The notes beneath the pieces were generated by a model. That model made no database searches. It was given only the letters and a program-made list of their open reading frames with translations, and was not told the DNA's origin. A DNA stretch of 64,000 nt from G965250275 sp965250275 (GTDB taxonomy: Bacteria > Pseudomonadota > Alphaproteobacteria > Rhodobacterales > Rhodobacteraceae), in the NCBI GenBank assembly GCA_965250275.1, contig OZ252297.1, forward strand, positions 3,844,001 to 3,908,000. The letters are read 5' to 3'. Every line of letters starts with the position of its first letter. The stretch's first letter is position 1. Positions 42,733 through 50,656 of the stretch are shown in pieces. A program made the translations under genes and the position numbers.

Positions 42733-43815
42733 ATGATCCGGCTTGAGAAACGGCCGCAGCCGTCACAACTCTGGTCTTTCGCCACGCCTTTGGCTGCGGT
42801 GCTTGCAACGATGGTCTTTGGAGGCTTGTTGTTCGCCGCTCTGGGCAATGATCCCTTTGTGGCGATCCGGACGATTTTCTGGGAGCCGCTCTTTGGGGAA
42901 TTCTCCTCATTCTATCGCCCCCAGCTGCTGGTCAAAGGCGGGCCCCTTGTGTTGATCGCCATTGGCCTTTCGCTGGGGTTCAAGGCGGGGATTTGGAACA
43001 TCGGGGCCGAAGGTCAATACATCATTGGAGCGCTCGTAGGCGCCGGCGTTGGCCTTGCCTTTTATCCGCTCGAGGCCTGGTACATCTTTCCATTGATGGT
43101 GCTGGGCGGCGCGTTCGGCGGTTGGGCCTGGGCCATGATTCCGGCACTGTTGAAGGTACGTTTCGGGACCAACGAAATCCTTGTTTCGCTTATGCTGGTC
43201 TACGTGGCTGAACAGTTCCTCGCATCCATGTCACTGGGATTGTTGAAGAACCCTGAAGGGTTCGGGTTTCCGGGCAGCCGTAACCTGCAACAGTACGAGA
43301 GCGCCTATAACGCAGAACTGATCGCGGGGTCGGGCATGCATTGGGGCGTCGTGGCCGCGCTGATCGCCGTGATTTTTGCCTATGTCCTTTTGAACCGGCA
43401 CATGCTCGGCTTTCACATCCGGCTGACCGGTGAAGCCCCACGCGCGGCGCGTTTTGCCGGGGTGAAACCCGCGCGGCTGATCCTGTTCTGTCTGGGCACA
43501 TCCGGCGCACTGGCCGGTTTGGCCGGCTTGTTCGAAGTGTCCGGTCCATCGGGCGTGGTCAGCATCGACTTCAATGCCGGCTACGGCTTTACCGCCATCA
43601 TCGTCGCTTTTCTCGGACGTCTGCATCCGGTCGGCATTCTGCTGGCAGGGGCGCTGATGGCATTGACGTATATCGGCGGGGAAATTGCTCAGTCGCAGAT
43701 GGGTTTGCCGGCGGCAGCCATCCAGGTGTTTCAGGGCATGCTGCTGTTCTTCCTGCTGGCGATGGATTTGTTGACAAACTACCGGGTCCGGCTCGCTGCG
43801 CAGGAGGTGGCCTGA
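42733..43815 (+). CDS. Nucleoside/purine ABC transporter permease 1
   Basis: 360 residues, about nine hydrophobic helices, BPD_transp_2 type. Recognisable stretches are GPLVLIAIGLSLGFKAGIWN with IGAEGQYIIGALVGAG and the coupling region RLTGEAPRAARFAGVKPARL. It partners the second permease. AGGAG lies upstream of ATG 42733 after a 69-bp gap from the ATPase. Its stop overlaps the 19-codon ORF by one base. Confidence 0.9.
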   Translation: MIRLEKRPQPSQLWSFATPLAAVLATMVFGGLLFAALGNDPFVAIRTIFWEPLFGEFSSFYRPQLLVKGGPLVLIAIGLSLGFKAGIWNIGAEGQYIIGALVGAGVGLAFYPLEAWYIFPLMVLGGAFGGWAWAMIPALLKVRFGTNEILVSLMLVYVAEQFLASMSLGLLKNPEGFGFPGSRNLQQYESAYNAELIAGSGMHWGVVAALIAVIFAYVLLNRHMLGFHIRLTGEAPRAARFAGVKPARLILFCLGTSGALAGLAGLFEVSGPSGVVSIDFNAGYGFTAIIVAFLGRLHPVGILLAGALMALTYIGGEIAQSQMGLPAAAIQVFQGMLLFFLLAMDLLTNYRVRLAAQEVA

Positions 43816-43874
43816 TGGCTCTCGCGCTGAACTCCCTTGCAATCCGCCGCCTGTCTTTTGATCTGAGGTACTGA
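43815..43874 (+). CDS. 19-residue mini-ORF between the two permease genes
   Basis: ATG 43815 shares one base with the preceding stop (TGATG) and has a perfect AGGAGG at 43802-43807, seven bases upstream. The frame runs 19 codons and stops two bases before ATG 43877 of the next permease. It fills the whole 61-bp gap. It may be a translated relay that couples the two permeases rather than a functional peptide; a broken remnant is the alternative. Confidence 0.35.
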   Translation: MALALNSLAIRRLSFDLRY

Positions 43875-43876
43875 CC

Positions 43877-44797
43877 ATGGAACTTTCCTCCATCAACCCT
43901 GTCTTGTTGGTTGCATCGCTGATGGTCGCTGCCACGCCGATCCTGCTGGCTGCCATCGGAGAGCTTGTTGTCGAAAAGGCAGGCGTCCTGAATCTGGGCG
44001 TCGAGGGCATGATGATCGTCGGCGCGATTTGCGGCTTTGCCGTTGCCGTCGAATCGAATTCGCCCTGGCTTGGTTTTGTTGCGGCGGCTTTGGGCGGCGC
44101 GGCGCTGTCCTTTCTATTTGTGATCCTGACCCAATACGCATTGGCCAATCAGGTGGCCTCCGGTCTGGCACTGACGCTTTTCGGTCTGGGTCTCAGTGCT
44201 CTGCTGGGTCAGAAATATGTCGGAGAAAAGCCTCCGGAGACACCCGAGCTCAACATCTCCGGGATCAACGACCTGCCAGTGGTTGGACCCATCCTGTTCT
44301 CGCACGACCTGATCCTTTATCTCGGCGTCGCGATCATTGCCGCGGTCTGGTACGCGCTAAAGTACACCCGCATGGGTCTGATCCTGCGCGCCGTCGGCGA
44401 GAGTCACGATGCCGCTCACGCATTGGGCTATCATGTGATCCGTATCCGCACGCTAGCAATCCTGTTTGGTGGGGCCTGCGCCGGGCTTGGCGGCGCCTAC
44501 ATCAGCCTCGTCCGCGTTCCGCAATGGACCGAAGGCATGACAGCCGGGGTCGGCTGGATCGCTCTGGCGCTCGTCGTGTTTGCCAGCTGGAAGCCATGGC
44601 GCGTCCTGCTGGGTGCCTATCTTTTTGGCGGCATCACGGTTCTGCAGCTTAATCTGCAGGCAGCGGGCGTTGCCATACCTGTCGAGTATCTGGCAATGTC
44701 GCCTTATCTCATCACCATTCTGGTGCTGGTCATTCTGTCGGCTGATAAGAGCAGCGCACCTGCCTCACTCGGCCGCATTTTCCATGCCTCACGCTAA
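43877..44797 (+). CDS. Nucleoside/purine ABC transporter permease 2
   Basis: 306 residues with eight or so hydrophobic helices. GELVVEKAGVLNLGVEGMMI and the coupling segment YTRMGLILRAVGESHDAAHA mark the second permease of BMP-type nucleoside importers. GAGG nine bases upstream is its own ribosome-binding site, and the preceding mini-ORF stops two bases before its ATG. It probably forms a heterodimeric channel with permease 1. Confidence 0.9.
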   Translation: MELSSINPVLLVASLMVAATPILLAAIGELVVEKAGVLNLGVEGMMIVGAICGFAVAVESNSPWLGFVAAALGGAALSFLFVILTQYALANQVASGLALTLFGLGLSALLGQKYVGEKPPETPELNISGINDLPVVGPILFSHDLILYLGVAIIAAVWYALKYTRMGLILRAVGESHDAAHALGYHVIRIRTLAILFGGACAGLGGAYISLVRVPQWTEGMTAGVGWIALALVVFASWKPWRVLLGAYLFGGITVLQLNLQAAGVAIPVEYLAMSPYLITILVLVILSADKSSAPASLGRIFHASR

Positions 44798-44824
44798 GAG
44801 GCCAATCCAACTGGGGGACCCTTA

Positions 44825-45898
44825 ATGAAACTAAAATCACTTCTGACTGGCGCCGTGGTGGCGCTCGGCCTTGCCACGGCAAGCTTTGCCGAAGACAAAA
44901 CCAAGGTCGGCTTTGTGTATGTCGGCCCCGTCGGTGACGGCGGTTGGACCTATGAACACGATAAAGGCCGGCTTGCGGTCGAGGAAGCCTTTGGCGACAA
45001 GGTCGAAACGGTCTTTGTCGAAAACGTCGCCGAAGGACCGGACGCAGAACGGGTGATGACGCAGATGGCTTTGGATGGCGCCGATCTGATCTTCACCACA
45101 TCCTTCGGCTTCATGGACCCGACCATCAACGTCGCCAAGAAGTTTCCGGATGTGAAGTTCGAGCACGCAACCGGCTACAAGCGGGCCGACAATGTCAGCA
45201 CATACTCCGCGCGTTTTTACGAAGGGCGTGCGATTCAGGGCCACATCGCCGGCAAGATGACGGAAAGCAACATCATCGGCTACATCGGCTCCTATCCGAT
45301 CCCTGAGGTCATCCGGGGCATCAACTCCGCCTATATTCATGCCAAGAAGGTCAACCCCGACGTCGAGTTCAAGATCGTCTGGGTCTACACTTGGTTTGAT
45401 CCGGCCAAAGAAGCGGATGCCGCAAATGTTCTGATCGAACAAGGCGCGGACGTGATCCTGCAACACACTGATTCCACCGCACCTTTGGCTGCGGCCGCCG
45501 AGGCGGGCAATGTGATTGGATTTGGTCAGGCGTCTGACATGTCGGAGTATGCGGACGGGCCACGGGTCAGCGCCATCATCGACGACTGGGCCCCGTACTA
45601 CATCGCACGCACCAAAGCGGTCATGGACGGCACCTGGGAAAGCGTTGATACCTGGGACGGCATCGGACCGGGCATGGTCGGCATTGGCACCATCACCGAC
45701 CGCGTTCCTGCGGACGTCAAGGACGAGGCGCTGGCCATGAAAGCGGCCATCGCAGCGGGCGACTATCATCCGTTCACCGGTCCGCTGAACAAACAGGATG
45801 GCTCTGTCTGGCTGGCCGAAGGCGAAGTTGCAGATGACGGCACGCTCGCAGGCCTGAACTTCTATGTCGAAGGGATCGAAGACGACATCCCGAACTGA
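44825..45898 (+). CDS. BMP-family ABC transporter substrate-binding protein
   Basis: 357 residues. Signal peptide MKLKSLLTGAVVALGLATASFA, then the BMP/Med domain: KVGFVYVGPVGDGGWTYEHD, ADLIFTTSFGFMDPTINVAK, YSARFYEGRAIQGHIAGKM, and VILQHTDSTAPLAAAAE. The mature start lacks a lipobox Cys, so it is free in the periplasm. It probably binds purine nucleosides or bases, given xdh upstream. It is last in the unit and is followed by a terminator. Confidence 0.9.
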   Translation: MKLKSLLTGAVVALGLATASFAEDKTKVGFVYVGPVGDGGWTYEHDKGRLAVEEAFGDKVETVFVENVAEGPDAERVMTQMALDGADLIFTTSFGFMDPTINVAKKFPDVKFEHATGYKRADNVSTYSARFYEGRAIQGHIAGKMTESNIIGYIGSYPIPEVIRGINSAYIHAKKVNPDVEFKIVWVYTWFDPAKEADAANVLIEQGADVILQHTDSTAPLAAAAEAGNVIGFGQASDMSEYADGPRVSAIIDDWAPYYIARTKAVMDGTWESVDTWDGIGPGMVGIGTITDRVPADVKDEALAMKAAIAAGDYHPFTGPLNKQDGSVWLAEGEVADDGTLAGLNFYVEGIEDDIPN

Positions 45899-45919
45899 TC
45901 CGGTTGATCCAAAATCATC

Positions 45920-45949
45920 AAAGGCCCTGCAACCCGCGGGGCCTTTTTT
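45920..45949 (+). terminator. Intrinsic terminator after the xdh/ABC unit
   Basis: AAAGGCCC pairs with GGGCCTTT around an 11-base loop, ending in a run of T, about 20 bases after the binding-protein stop. Confidence 0.8.
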
Positions 45950-46067
45950 GTGCGTGGAGTCTGGGAATTCCCGCTTGTTCCATCCCCACCCAATACAGAG
46001 GCTCGACACGCTATCCGCGACACGATAGCAAAATGCAGATGTGATCAGGAAACCGGCTCAACACTCC

Positions 46068-46646
46068 ATGGCGCGCACACTGTCTCTGTATTTCATTCTT
46101 CCGTTGATCGGGCTTGCACTCGGCGCGTGCGCTCCCATCGAACCACAGGTGTCACGTGCCGAACAGGTCTCCGCGCTGACGGAAAAACTTGTCAGCCTTG
46201 GGCCAGAAGTCGACCCCGAAGAAGCCGCACGTGCTGCGCGCATCGCCTATGAGCACACCGACGCGCTGGCCATCGCGTACGAAATCACTGACCCGCCGCT
46301 TGTGCACAACATGAAGGTCAATGCCGGTATCAAGACACGGGGCCTGTGCTGGCATTGGGCCGACGACATGGAAAGCCGTTTGAAACAGGAAAACTTTCAA
46401 ACACTGACGTTGCACCGCGCGATCGCCAATTCCCACACCCGGATCTTGATCGACCATTCCACCGCCATCATCGGCCGCAAGGGAGACAGCTATCTGGATG
46501 GGGTTGTGCTGGATCCCTGGCGCAAGGGTGGCGAACTCACATGGGTTCAGACATCATCTGATGACCGATATGACTGGGTTGCTCAGGAAGAGGTGTTCCG
46601 CCTCAGGCGGGAGCGGCGCGCGCGGCGCACGGGTCAGCCGGCCTGA
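46068..46646 (+). CDS. Putative lipoprotein of unknown function
   Basis: 192 residues from ATG 46068. The N-terminus MARTLSLYFILPLIGLALGAC is a type II signal with lipobox LGAC, lipidated Cys21. The mature part contains RGLCWHWADDME, ANSHTRILIDHSTAIIGRKG and DGVVLDPWRKGGELTW, which hints at a conserved Cys/His/Asp arrangement as in papain-like folds, but I cannot name the family. GTG 46041 is an upstream alternative. It ends 60 bp before the aldo/keto reductase gene. Confidence 0.65.
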   Translation: MARTLSLYFILPLIGLALGACAPIEPQVSRAEQVSALTEKLVSLGPEVDPEEAARAARIAYEHTDALAIAYEITDPPLVHNMKVNAGIKTRGLCWHWADDMESRLKQENFQTLTLHRAIANSHTRILIDHSTAIIGRKGDSYLDGVVLDPWRKGGELTWVQTSSDDRYDWVAQEEVFRLRRERRARRTGQPA

Positions 46647-46706
46647 AACCACAGACTCCGAAGATGGGACCTTTTCAATCGCTGCACCGGGTGGCACGGT
46701 CGCGGC

Positions 46707-47645
46707 ATGACACGCATATTGACCAGTACCAACGGCACTCCCGCACAGGGCCTCGCATTTGGCACAATGCAGTTTGGTGGCCGCGCTGACCAACACGCCA
46801 GCCAGGTAATGTTCGATGCCTGCCGCGCTGCCGGCATAACCCATTTCGACACCGCCTATGTCTATACCGATGGGGCCTCTGAAACCTTGTTGGCAGAGAT
46901 GATCGGCGCCGAGCGGGACAGTCTTCTGATCGCAACAAAAGTCGGTTACGTGGGCGGCGCAGGTGCCACAAACATGCGCGCACAGTTCGACGTCAGCCGC
47001 CAAAGACTACAGCTGGACATGGTCGATGTCCTCTACCTGCATCGATTTGACCCGGACACCGACCTCCGAGAGACACTGGAGGTTTTTTCCGACCTCAAAT
47101 CCGCTGGTCAAATCCGCTACATCGGATTGTCAAATTTTGCAGCCTGGCAGGTGATGAAGGCGCAGCGCATCGCCGCCGAATTCGGCATTGCAATCGATGT
47201 GTTGCAACCGATGTACAACCTGGTCAAACGACAGGCCGAGGTGGAGATTTTGCCCATGTGCGCCGATCAGGATATCGCTGTCGCCCCCTATTCACCATTG
47301 GGCGGGGGGCTGCTGACCGGAAAGTACGGGGCGGGCGGAAGCGGACGGTTGCGCGAAGATGATCGCTACGCGGCACGGTACGGGCCCGACTGGATGCACC
47401 AGACCGCCTCTGACCTTTCAGCTCTGGCCACCGAGCTGGGCACCGATGCCGCAACGCTTGCAGTGGCATGGGTCGCCGCGCATCCCGCAAGCCCCATGCC
47501 CATCATTTCGGGGCGATCTGCCGAGCAGCTGGCGCCATCGCTGGCGGCACTGACCTATCACATCAGCGACGACATCTATGACCGCGTCAGTGCACTCAGC
47601 CCAACGCCGCCGCCGGCCACAGACCGGCTGGAGGAGCAAGCGTGA
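46707..47645 (+). CDS. Aldo/keto reductase
   Basis: 312 residues, AKR superfamily. GLAFGTMQFGGRADQ and GITHFDTAYVYTDGASETLL carry the catalytic Asp and Tyr. ATKVGYVGGA (Lys) and DVLYLHRFDPDTDLRETLE (His) complete the tetrad. IRYIGLSNFAAWQVMKAQ and VAPYSPLGGGLLTGKYG follow. It would reduce an aldehyde or ketone with NADPH; the substrate is unknown. First of four genes joined by 4-bp overlaps. Confidence 0.88.
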   Translation: MTRILTSTNGTPAQGLAFGTMQFGGRADQHASQVMFDACRAAGITHFDTAYVYTDGASETLLAEMIGAERDSLLIATKVGYVGGAGATNMRAQFDVSRQRLQLDMVDVLYLHRFDPDTDLRETLEVFSDLKSAGQIRYIGLSNFAAWQVMKAQRIAAEFGIAIDVLQPMYNLVKRQAEVEILPMCADQDIAVAPYSPLGGGLLTGKYGAGGSGRLREDDRYAARYGPDWMHQTASDLSALATELGTDAATLAVAWVAAHPASPMPIISGRSAEQLAPSLAALTYHISDDIYDRVSALSPTPPPATDRLEEQA

Positions 47646-48718
47646 TCGACTTTCTGGTCGTCGGCGGGGGAATTGCCGGTCTGTCTGCGGGTGCGCGCCT
47701 CAGCAAACTGGGCACGGTCACCGTTCTGGAGGCGGAGCCAGCTTTGGGCTATCACGCGTCCGGCCGGTCTGCGGCGTTGTTTGAGTCCAGCTATGGTCTG
47801 CCCAGCACGGTCGCGCTGAACATGGCCAGCCACGAGTATCACCGCGATGCAAATGGGGGATATCTGTCGCCGCGCGGACTACTGGCCGTGGCGACTGCCC
47901 AACAGTCCGAAGACTTCGAAGTTGATGTCGTTGATTTGTCGCTTGAACCCTGCTCGGTGGAAGAGGCCTGCGACAAGGTCCCGATCCTCAATCCCGATGT
48001 GGTGGAGCGTGCCGGCTATCACGACGCGGCCTGGGACATCGACACGGATCGCATGCTGCAAGACTTTGCGCGCGACATTCGCGGCGCGGGCGGCAGCGTT
48101 GTCACCAAAGCGCGGGTCACTGGCATTGAGAAAGACCAGCAAGTTTGGCGTGTCGCCACCTCGGATGTCACATATGAAGCACGGCAACTTGTAAATGCCG
48201 CTGGCGCATGGGCGGATCAGATTGCGACGATGGCGGGTGTTGCGCCAATGGGCCTGACCCCGAAACGGCGGTCAATGGCGCGTCTGCCTGCACCGGGTGG
48301 GCATGATACGCGCGCGTGGCCCATGCTGATGGGGGCGGGTGAAACCTGGTACGCAAAGCCGGATGCGGGGAAATGGCTGGTTTCTCCTGCAGAGGAGGAT
48401 CCGGTTGCCCCACAGGATGCCTATGCGGACGATATGGTTCTGGCCGAAGGTCTGGCACGCTATGAGCAGATGGTCACCGAACCCGTGACCCGAGTGGAAA
48501 CCAATTGGGCCGGTCTGCGAACCTTCGCGCCCGACAAGTCGCTGGTTCTTGGGCCCGATCCCGATACACCCAACTTTGTGTGGTGTGCCGGTCAGGGCGG
48601 ATACGGTTTTCAGACGGCTCCTGCGGCGTCGCAGCTGTTGTCGCACCTGCTTTCCGGCACGCCCCCTGTGCTCCCGAAAGAGGCGGTGGATGGGTTGACC
48701 CCAGACAGACTGCGATGA
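47642..48718 (+). CDS. FAD-dependent amine/amino-acid oxidoreductase (DAO family)
   Basis: 358 residues. The N-terminal dinucleotide motif is FLVVGGGIAGLSAGARLSKL, then GYHASGRSAALFESSYG, RQLVNAAGAWADQIA, and the C-terminal WCAGQGGYGFQTAPAASQLL, all typical of D-amino-acid oxidase/glycine oxidase-like flavoproteins. The substrate is unknown. It overlaps its two neighbours by 4 bp each, so it is produced with the reductase and the methyltransferase-like protein. Confidence 0.88.
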   Translation: MIDFLVVGGGIAGLSAGARLSKLGTVTVLEAEPALGYHASGRSAALFESSYGLPSTVALNMASHEYHRDANGGYLSPRGLLAVATAQQSEDFEVDVVDLSLEPCSVEEACDKVPILNPDVVERAGYHDAAWDIDTDRMLQDFARDIRGAGGSVVTKARVTGIEKDQQVWRVATSDVTYEARQLVNAAGAWADQIATMAGVAPMGLTPKRRSMARLPAPGGHDTRAWPMLMGAGETWYAKPDAGKWLVSPAEEDPVAPQDAYADDMVLAEGLARYEQMVTEPVTRVETNWAGLRTFAPDKSLVLGPDPDTPNFVWCAGQGGYGFQTAPAASQLLSHLLSGTPPVLPKEAVDGLTPDRLR

Positions 48719-49383
48719 CCGAACCACCCCGCTCTGTGCCGCCCACCGCAAGCGTCGTTGCAGCCAGCGACGGCGACAAGCTTCACGCCCCTGCCGCCGC
48801 ACGCAACGCAGACGCGCTGTGTGAGCTGTTAAACGCTCAAGCGCCGAAACAGGGCAAGGCACTGGAACTGGCAAGTGGGACGGGCCAGCACGTCGTGGTC
48901 TTTGCCAGCGCCCTGCCCGATCTGAGTTGGCAACCGACCGATGTCGAAGACGCGCGTCTGCGCAGCATCGACGCGTATGTGGCAGAGGCGGGACTGCACA
49001 ACGTGGCACCGGCCCAACGGCTGGACGCCACCCGCGACGGCTGGGCGGACGATTTCGGGGGGCAGGACTTCATTCTGTTGGTCAACCTGTTGCACCTCAT
49101 CCCGAAAACCGGTGCCCGGATGTTGATCTCTGAAGCTGCCCGCGCCCTCAGCCCGGGTGGTCGGGTGATGATCTATGGGCCATTCATGCAAAACGGTGAA
49201 CTGACCAGTGAGGGCGACCGCAACTTCCACGCCAGTCTGACGGCCCATGATCCTCAGATCGGCTACAAGGACGCCGCAAACGTGCTGGAGTGGATGTCGG
49301 AAGCCGGACTTCACCCGGCAGAGCCGTTTCGCATGCCCGCGAACAATCTGGCACTCATGGCAGAGCGCGTGGCGCGCACATGA
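48715..49383 (+). CDS. DUF938 / SAM-dependent methyltransferase-like protein
   Basis: 222 residues. KALELASGTGQHVVVFASAL is a SAM-binding motif I (E-x-G-T-G type), followed by WQPTDVEDARLRSI, DFILLVNLLHLIPKTG and RVMIYGPFMQNGELTSEGD. The N-terminal DGDKLHAPAAARNADALCEL is typical of DUF938. The methyl acceptor is unknown. ATG 48715 overlaps the previous stop as ATGA. Confidence 0.82.
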   Translation: MTEPPRSVPPTASVVAASDGDKLHAPAAARNADALCELLNAQAPKQGKALELASGTGQHVVVFASALPDLSWQPTDVEDARLRSIDAYVAEAGLHNVAPAQRLDATRDGWADDFGGQDFILLVNLLHLIPKTGARMLISEAARALSPGGRVMIYGPFMQNGELTSEGDRNFHASLTAHDPQIGYKDAANVLEWMSEAGLHPAEPFRMPANNLALMAERVART

Positions 49384-49853
49384 CCTTGTGGGACATTGCC
49401 CGTGGCATCCCACTTTGGGTCGGCCCGCTGTTTGTGCTGTTGGTGTTTTTGGGATTGCGGGCGACGCGCGACCGCACGTCTCCATTGTTTCTGGTCTACG
49501 CTCTGCCGCTCTTGGGCGCTTTGTCCATTCGGACCCTGTCGGCCTTCGAGGCCGCGCTGATCTGGCCCGTCTTTGCCTTCTGCATAGGAACAGGCGGTTG
49601 GCTGGGCTGGCGCGTCCAGCCCCGATGGCTGATCTCAAAGCAGGGCCAAAGCGCCGATTTGCGCGGTGAATGGGTGACGTTCCTGTCCATCATGGCCGTG
49701 TTCCTGACCAATTTCGCGACGCGCCTGACGCTTGAACTGGCGCCTGAAACACTGGATGCAACCGCGATTCAGGTTGCGCTGCCGATCTTGCCGGGCTTGG
49801 TCACGGGGCTCTTTCTGGGGCGCGCCGTGTATCTCTGGCATGCCCCGGGTTAG
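49380..49853 (+). CDS. Small integral membrane protein
   Basis: 157 residues with four hydrophobic helices (VGPLFVLLVFLGL, FLVYALPLLGALSI, AALIWPVFAFCIGTGGWLGW, and a C-terminal LPILPGLVTGLFLGRAVYLW). I do not recognise a characterised family. ATG 49380 overlaps the DUF938 stop as ATGA. It converges on the next gene, sharing 4 bp at the 3' ends. Confidence 0.6.
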   Translation: MTLWDIARGIPLWVGPLFVLLVFLGLRATRDRTSPLFLVYALPLLGALSIRTLSAFEAALIWPVFAFCIGTGGWLGWRVQPRWLISKQGQSADLRGEWVTFLSIMAVFLTNFATRLTLELAPETLDATAIQVALPILPGLVTGLFLGRAVYLWHAPG

Positions 49854-50656
49854 AGGCGATTATCCGCAACGCGACGCGCAAGGATGAGGAATGCCCCGGC
49901 CAACATGAGGGGCAGCAGCACGACGTTGAACAGGTAGACCGCGAGAACAGCGATGTAGCTGCCGATCAGTTCGTCGGCGTTGTTGTAAATCGCTTCGGCC
50001 AGAACACGTGCCTGATCGACATCCCCCAACCGGCTTTGCATGTTTTCCCACCAGCCCTGAGGCTCAGTCTGGACCGACGCAGTATCGTCCAACCCACTGG
50101 TCAGCTCCGCGATCACGGCCTCGTTCTGTTCCTGAACCTGCGCTGTCATGATTTGGGAAAGCCCCGCAGACACCACAAAGGCCAATGGCAGAGCCAGCGT
50201 CAGAAAGGCGCCATAGGCGGCCACTGCGCGCGCCAAGCCGTGGAGGTTGCGCCCCGGAAGTGCCCAGATCACAATCGCCAACAGGACCAGGGCCCACCCA
50301 ACTGCTCCGACGGGCCCCATCGCCACCGCGAGGACGCCTGTCGCCACCATGACGCCGAATACCATTCCCGCGATCCGTTCGATCGTGTCGTCTATCGGTT
50401 CAAGCCATTTCAGCGGTTGCGCCGTTCCTGAAACCACCAATGATCCGCCAACCTCCACTTCTTGCGCGGTCGACAGAAACGCGTTCACCAGACGCAGGGA
50501 CAGGTACGTCGCAGCACTCGCGGTTGCGGTATCCTGTGCAAATGCTTGCGCGCGTTGGGTCAGCGGGTTGGCGCTGTAGAACAGCATCCCGACCACAGCA
50601 AGAACCGCGATCGGGAGCAAGAGACCCCGGATGGCCCGCGATGGGCGGTCAGCCAT
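49850..50656 (-). CDS. Membrane protein coupled to the GcvT-type dehydrogenase
   Basis: 268 residues. One N-terminal helix (LLLPIAVLAVVGMLFYSANP), then a periplasmic stretch, a central helical pair (IAGMVFGVMVATGVLAVAMG, VGWALVLLAIVIWALPG), another helix (FLTLALPLAFVVSAGL), a soluble segment with WWENMQSRLGDVDQARVLAE, and a final helix. No family is recognised. ATG 50656 lies inside the end of the upstream dehydrogenase (8-bp overlap), so it is probably translated by coupling. Its association with a dehydrogenase is suggestive but unexplained. Confidence 0.55.
   Translation of the reverse strand: MADRPSRAIRGLLLPIAVLAVVGMLFYSANPLTQRAQAFAQDTATASAATYLSLRLVNAFLSTAQEVEVGGSLVVSGTAQPLKWLEPIDDTIERIAGMVFGVMVATGVLAVAMGPVGAVGWALVLLAIVIWALPGRNLHGLARAVAAYGAFLTLALPLAFVVSAGLSQIMTAQVQEQNEAVIAELTSGLDDTASVQTEPQGWWENMQSRLGDVDQARVLAEAIYNNADELIGSYIAVLAVYLFNVVLLPLMLAGAFLILARRVADNRL

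Noticed and set aside
44837..46009. 390-codon minus-strand frame over the BMP binding protein
   Set aside because: It crosses the terminator and the binding-protein gene; the product is Asp/Gly/His-rich shadow sequence.
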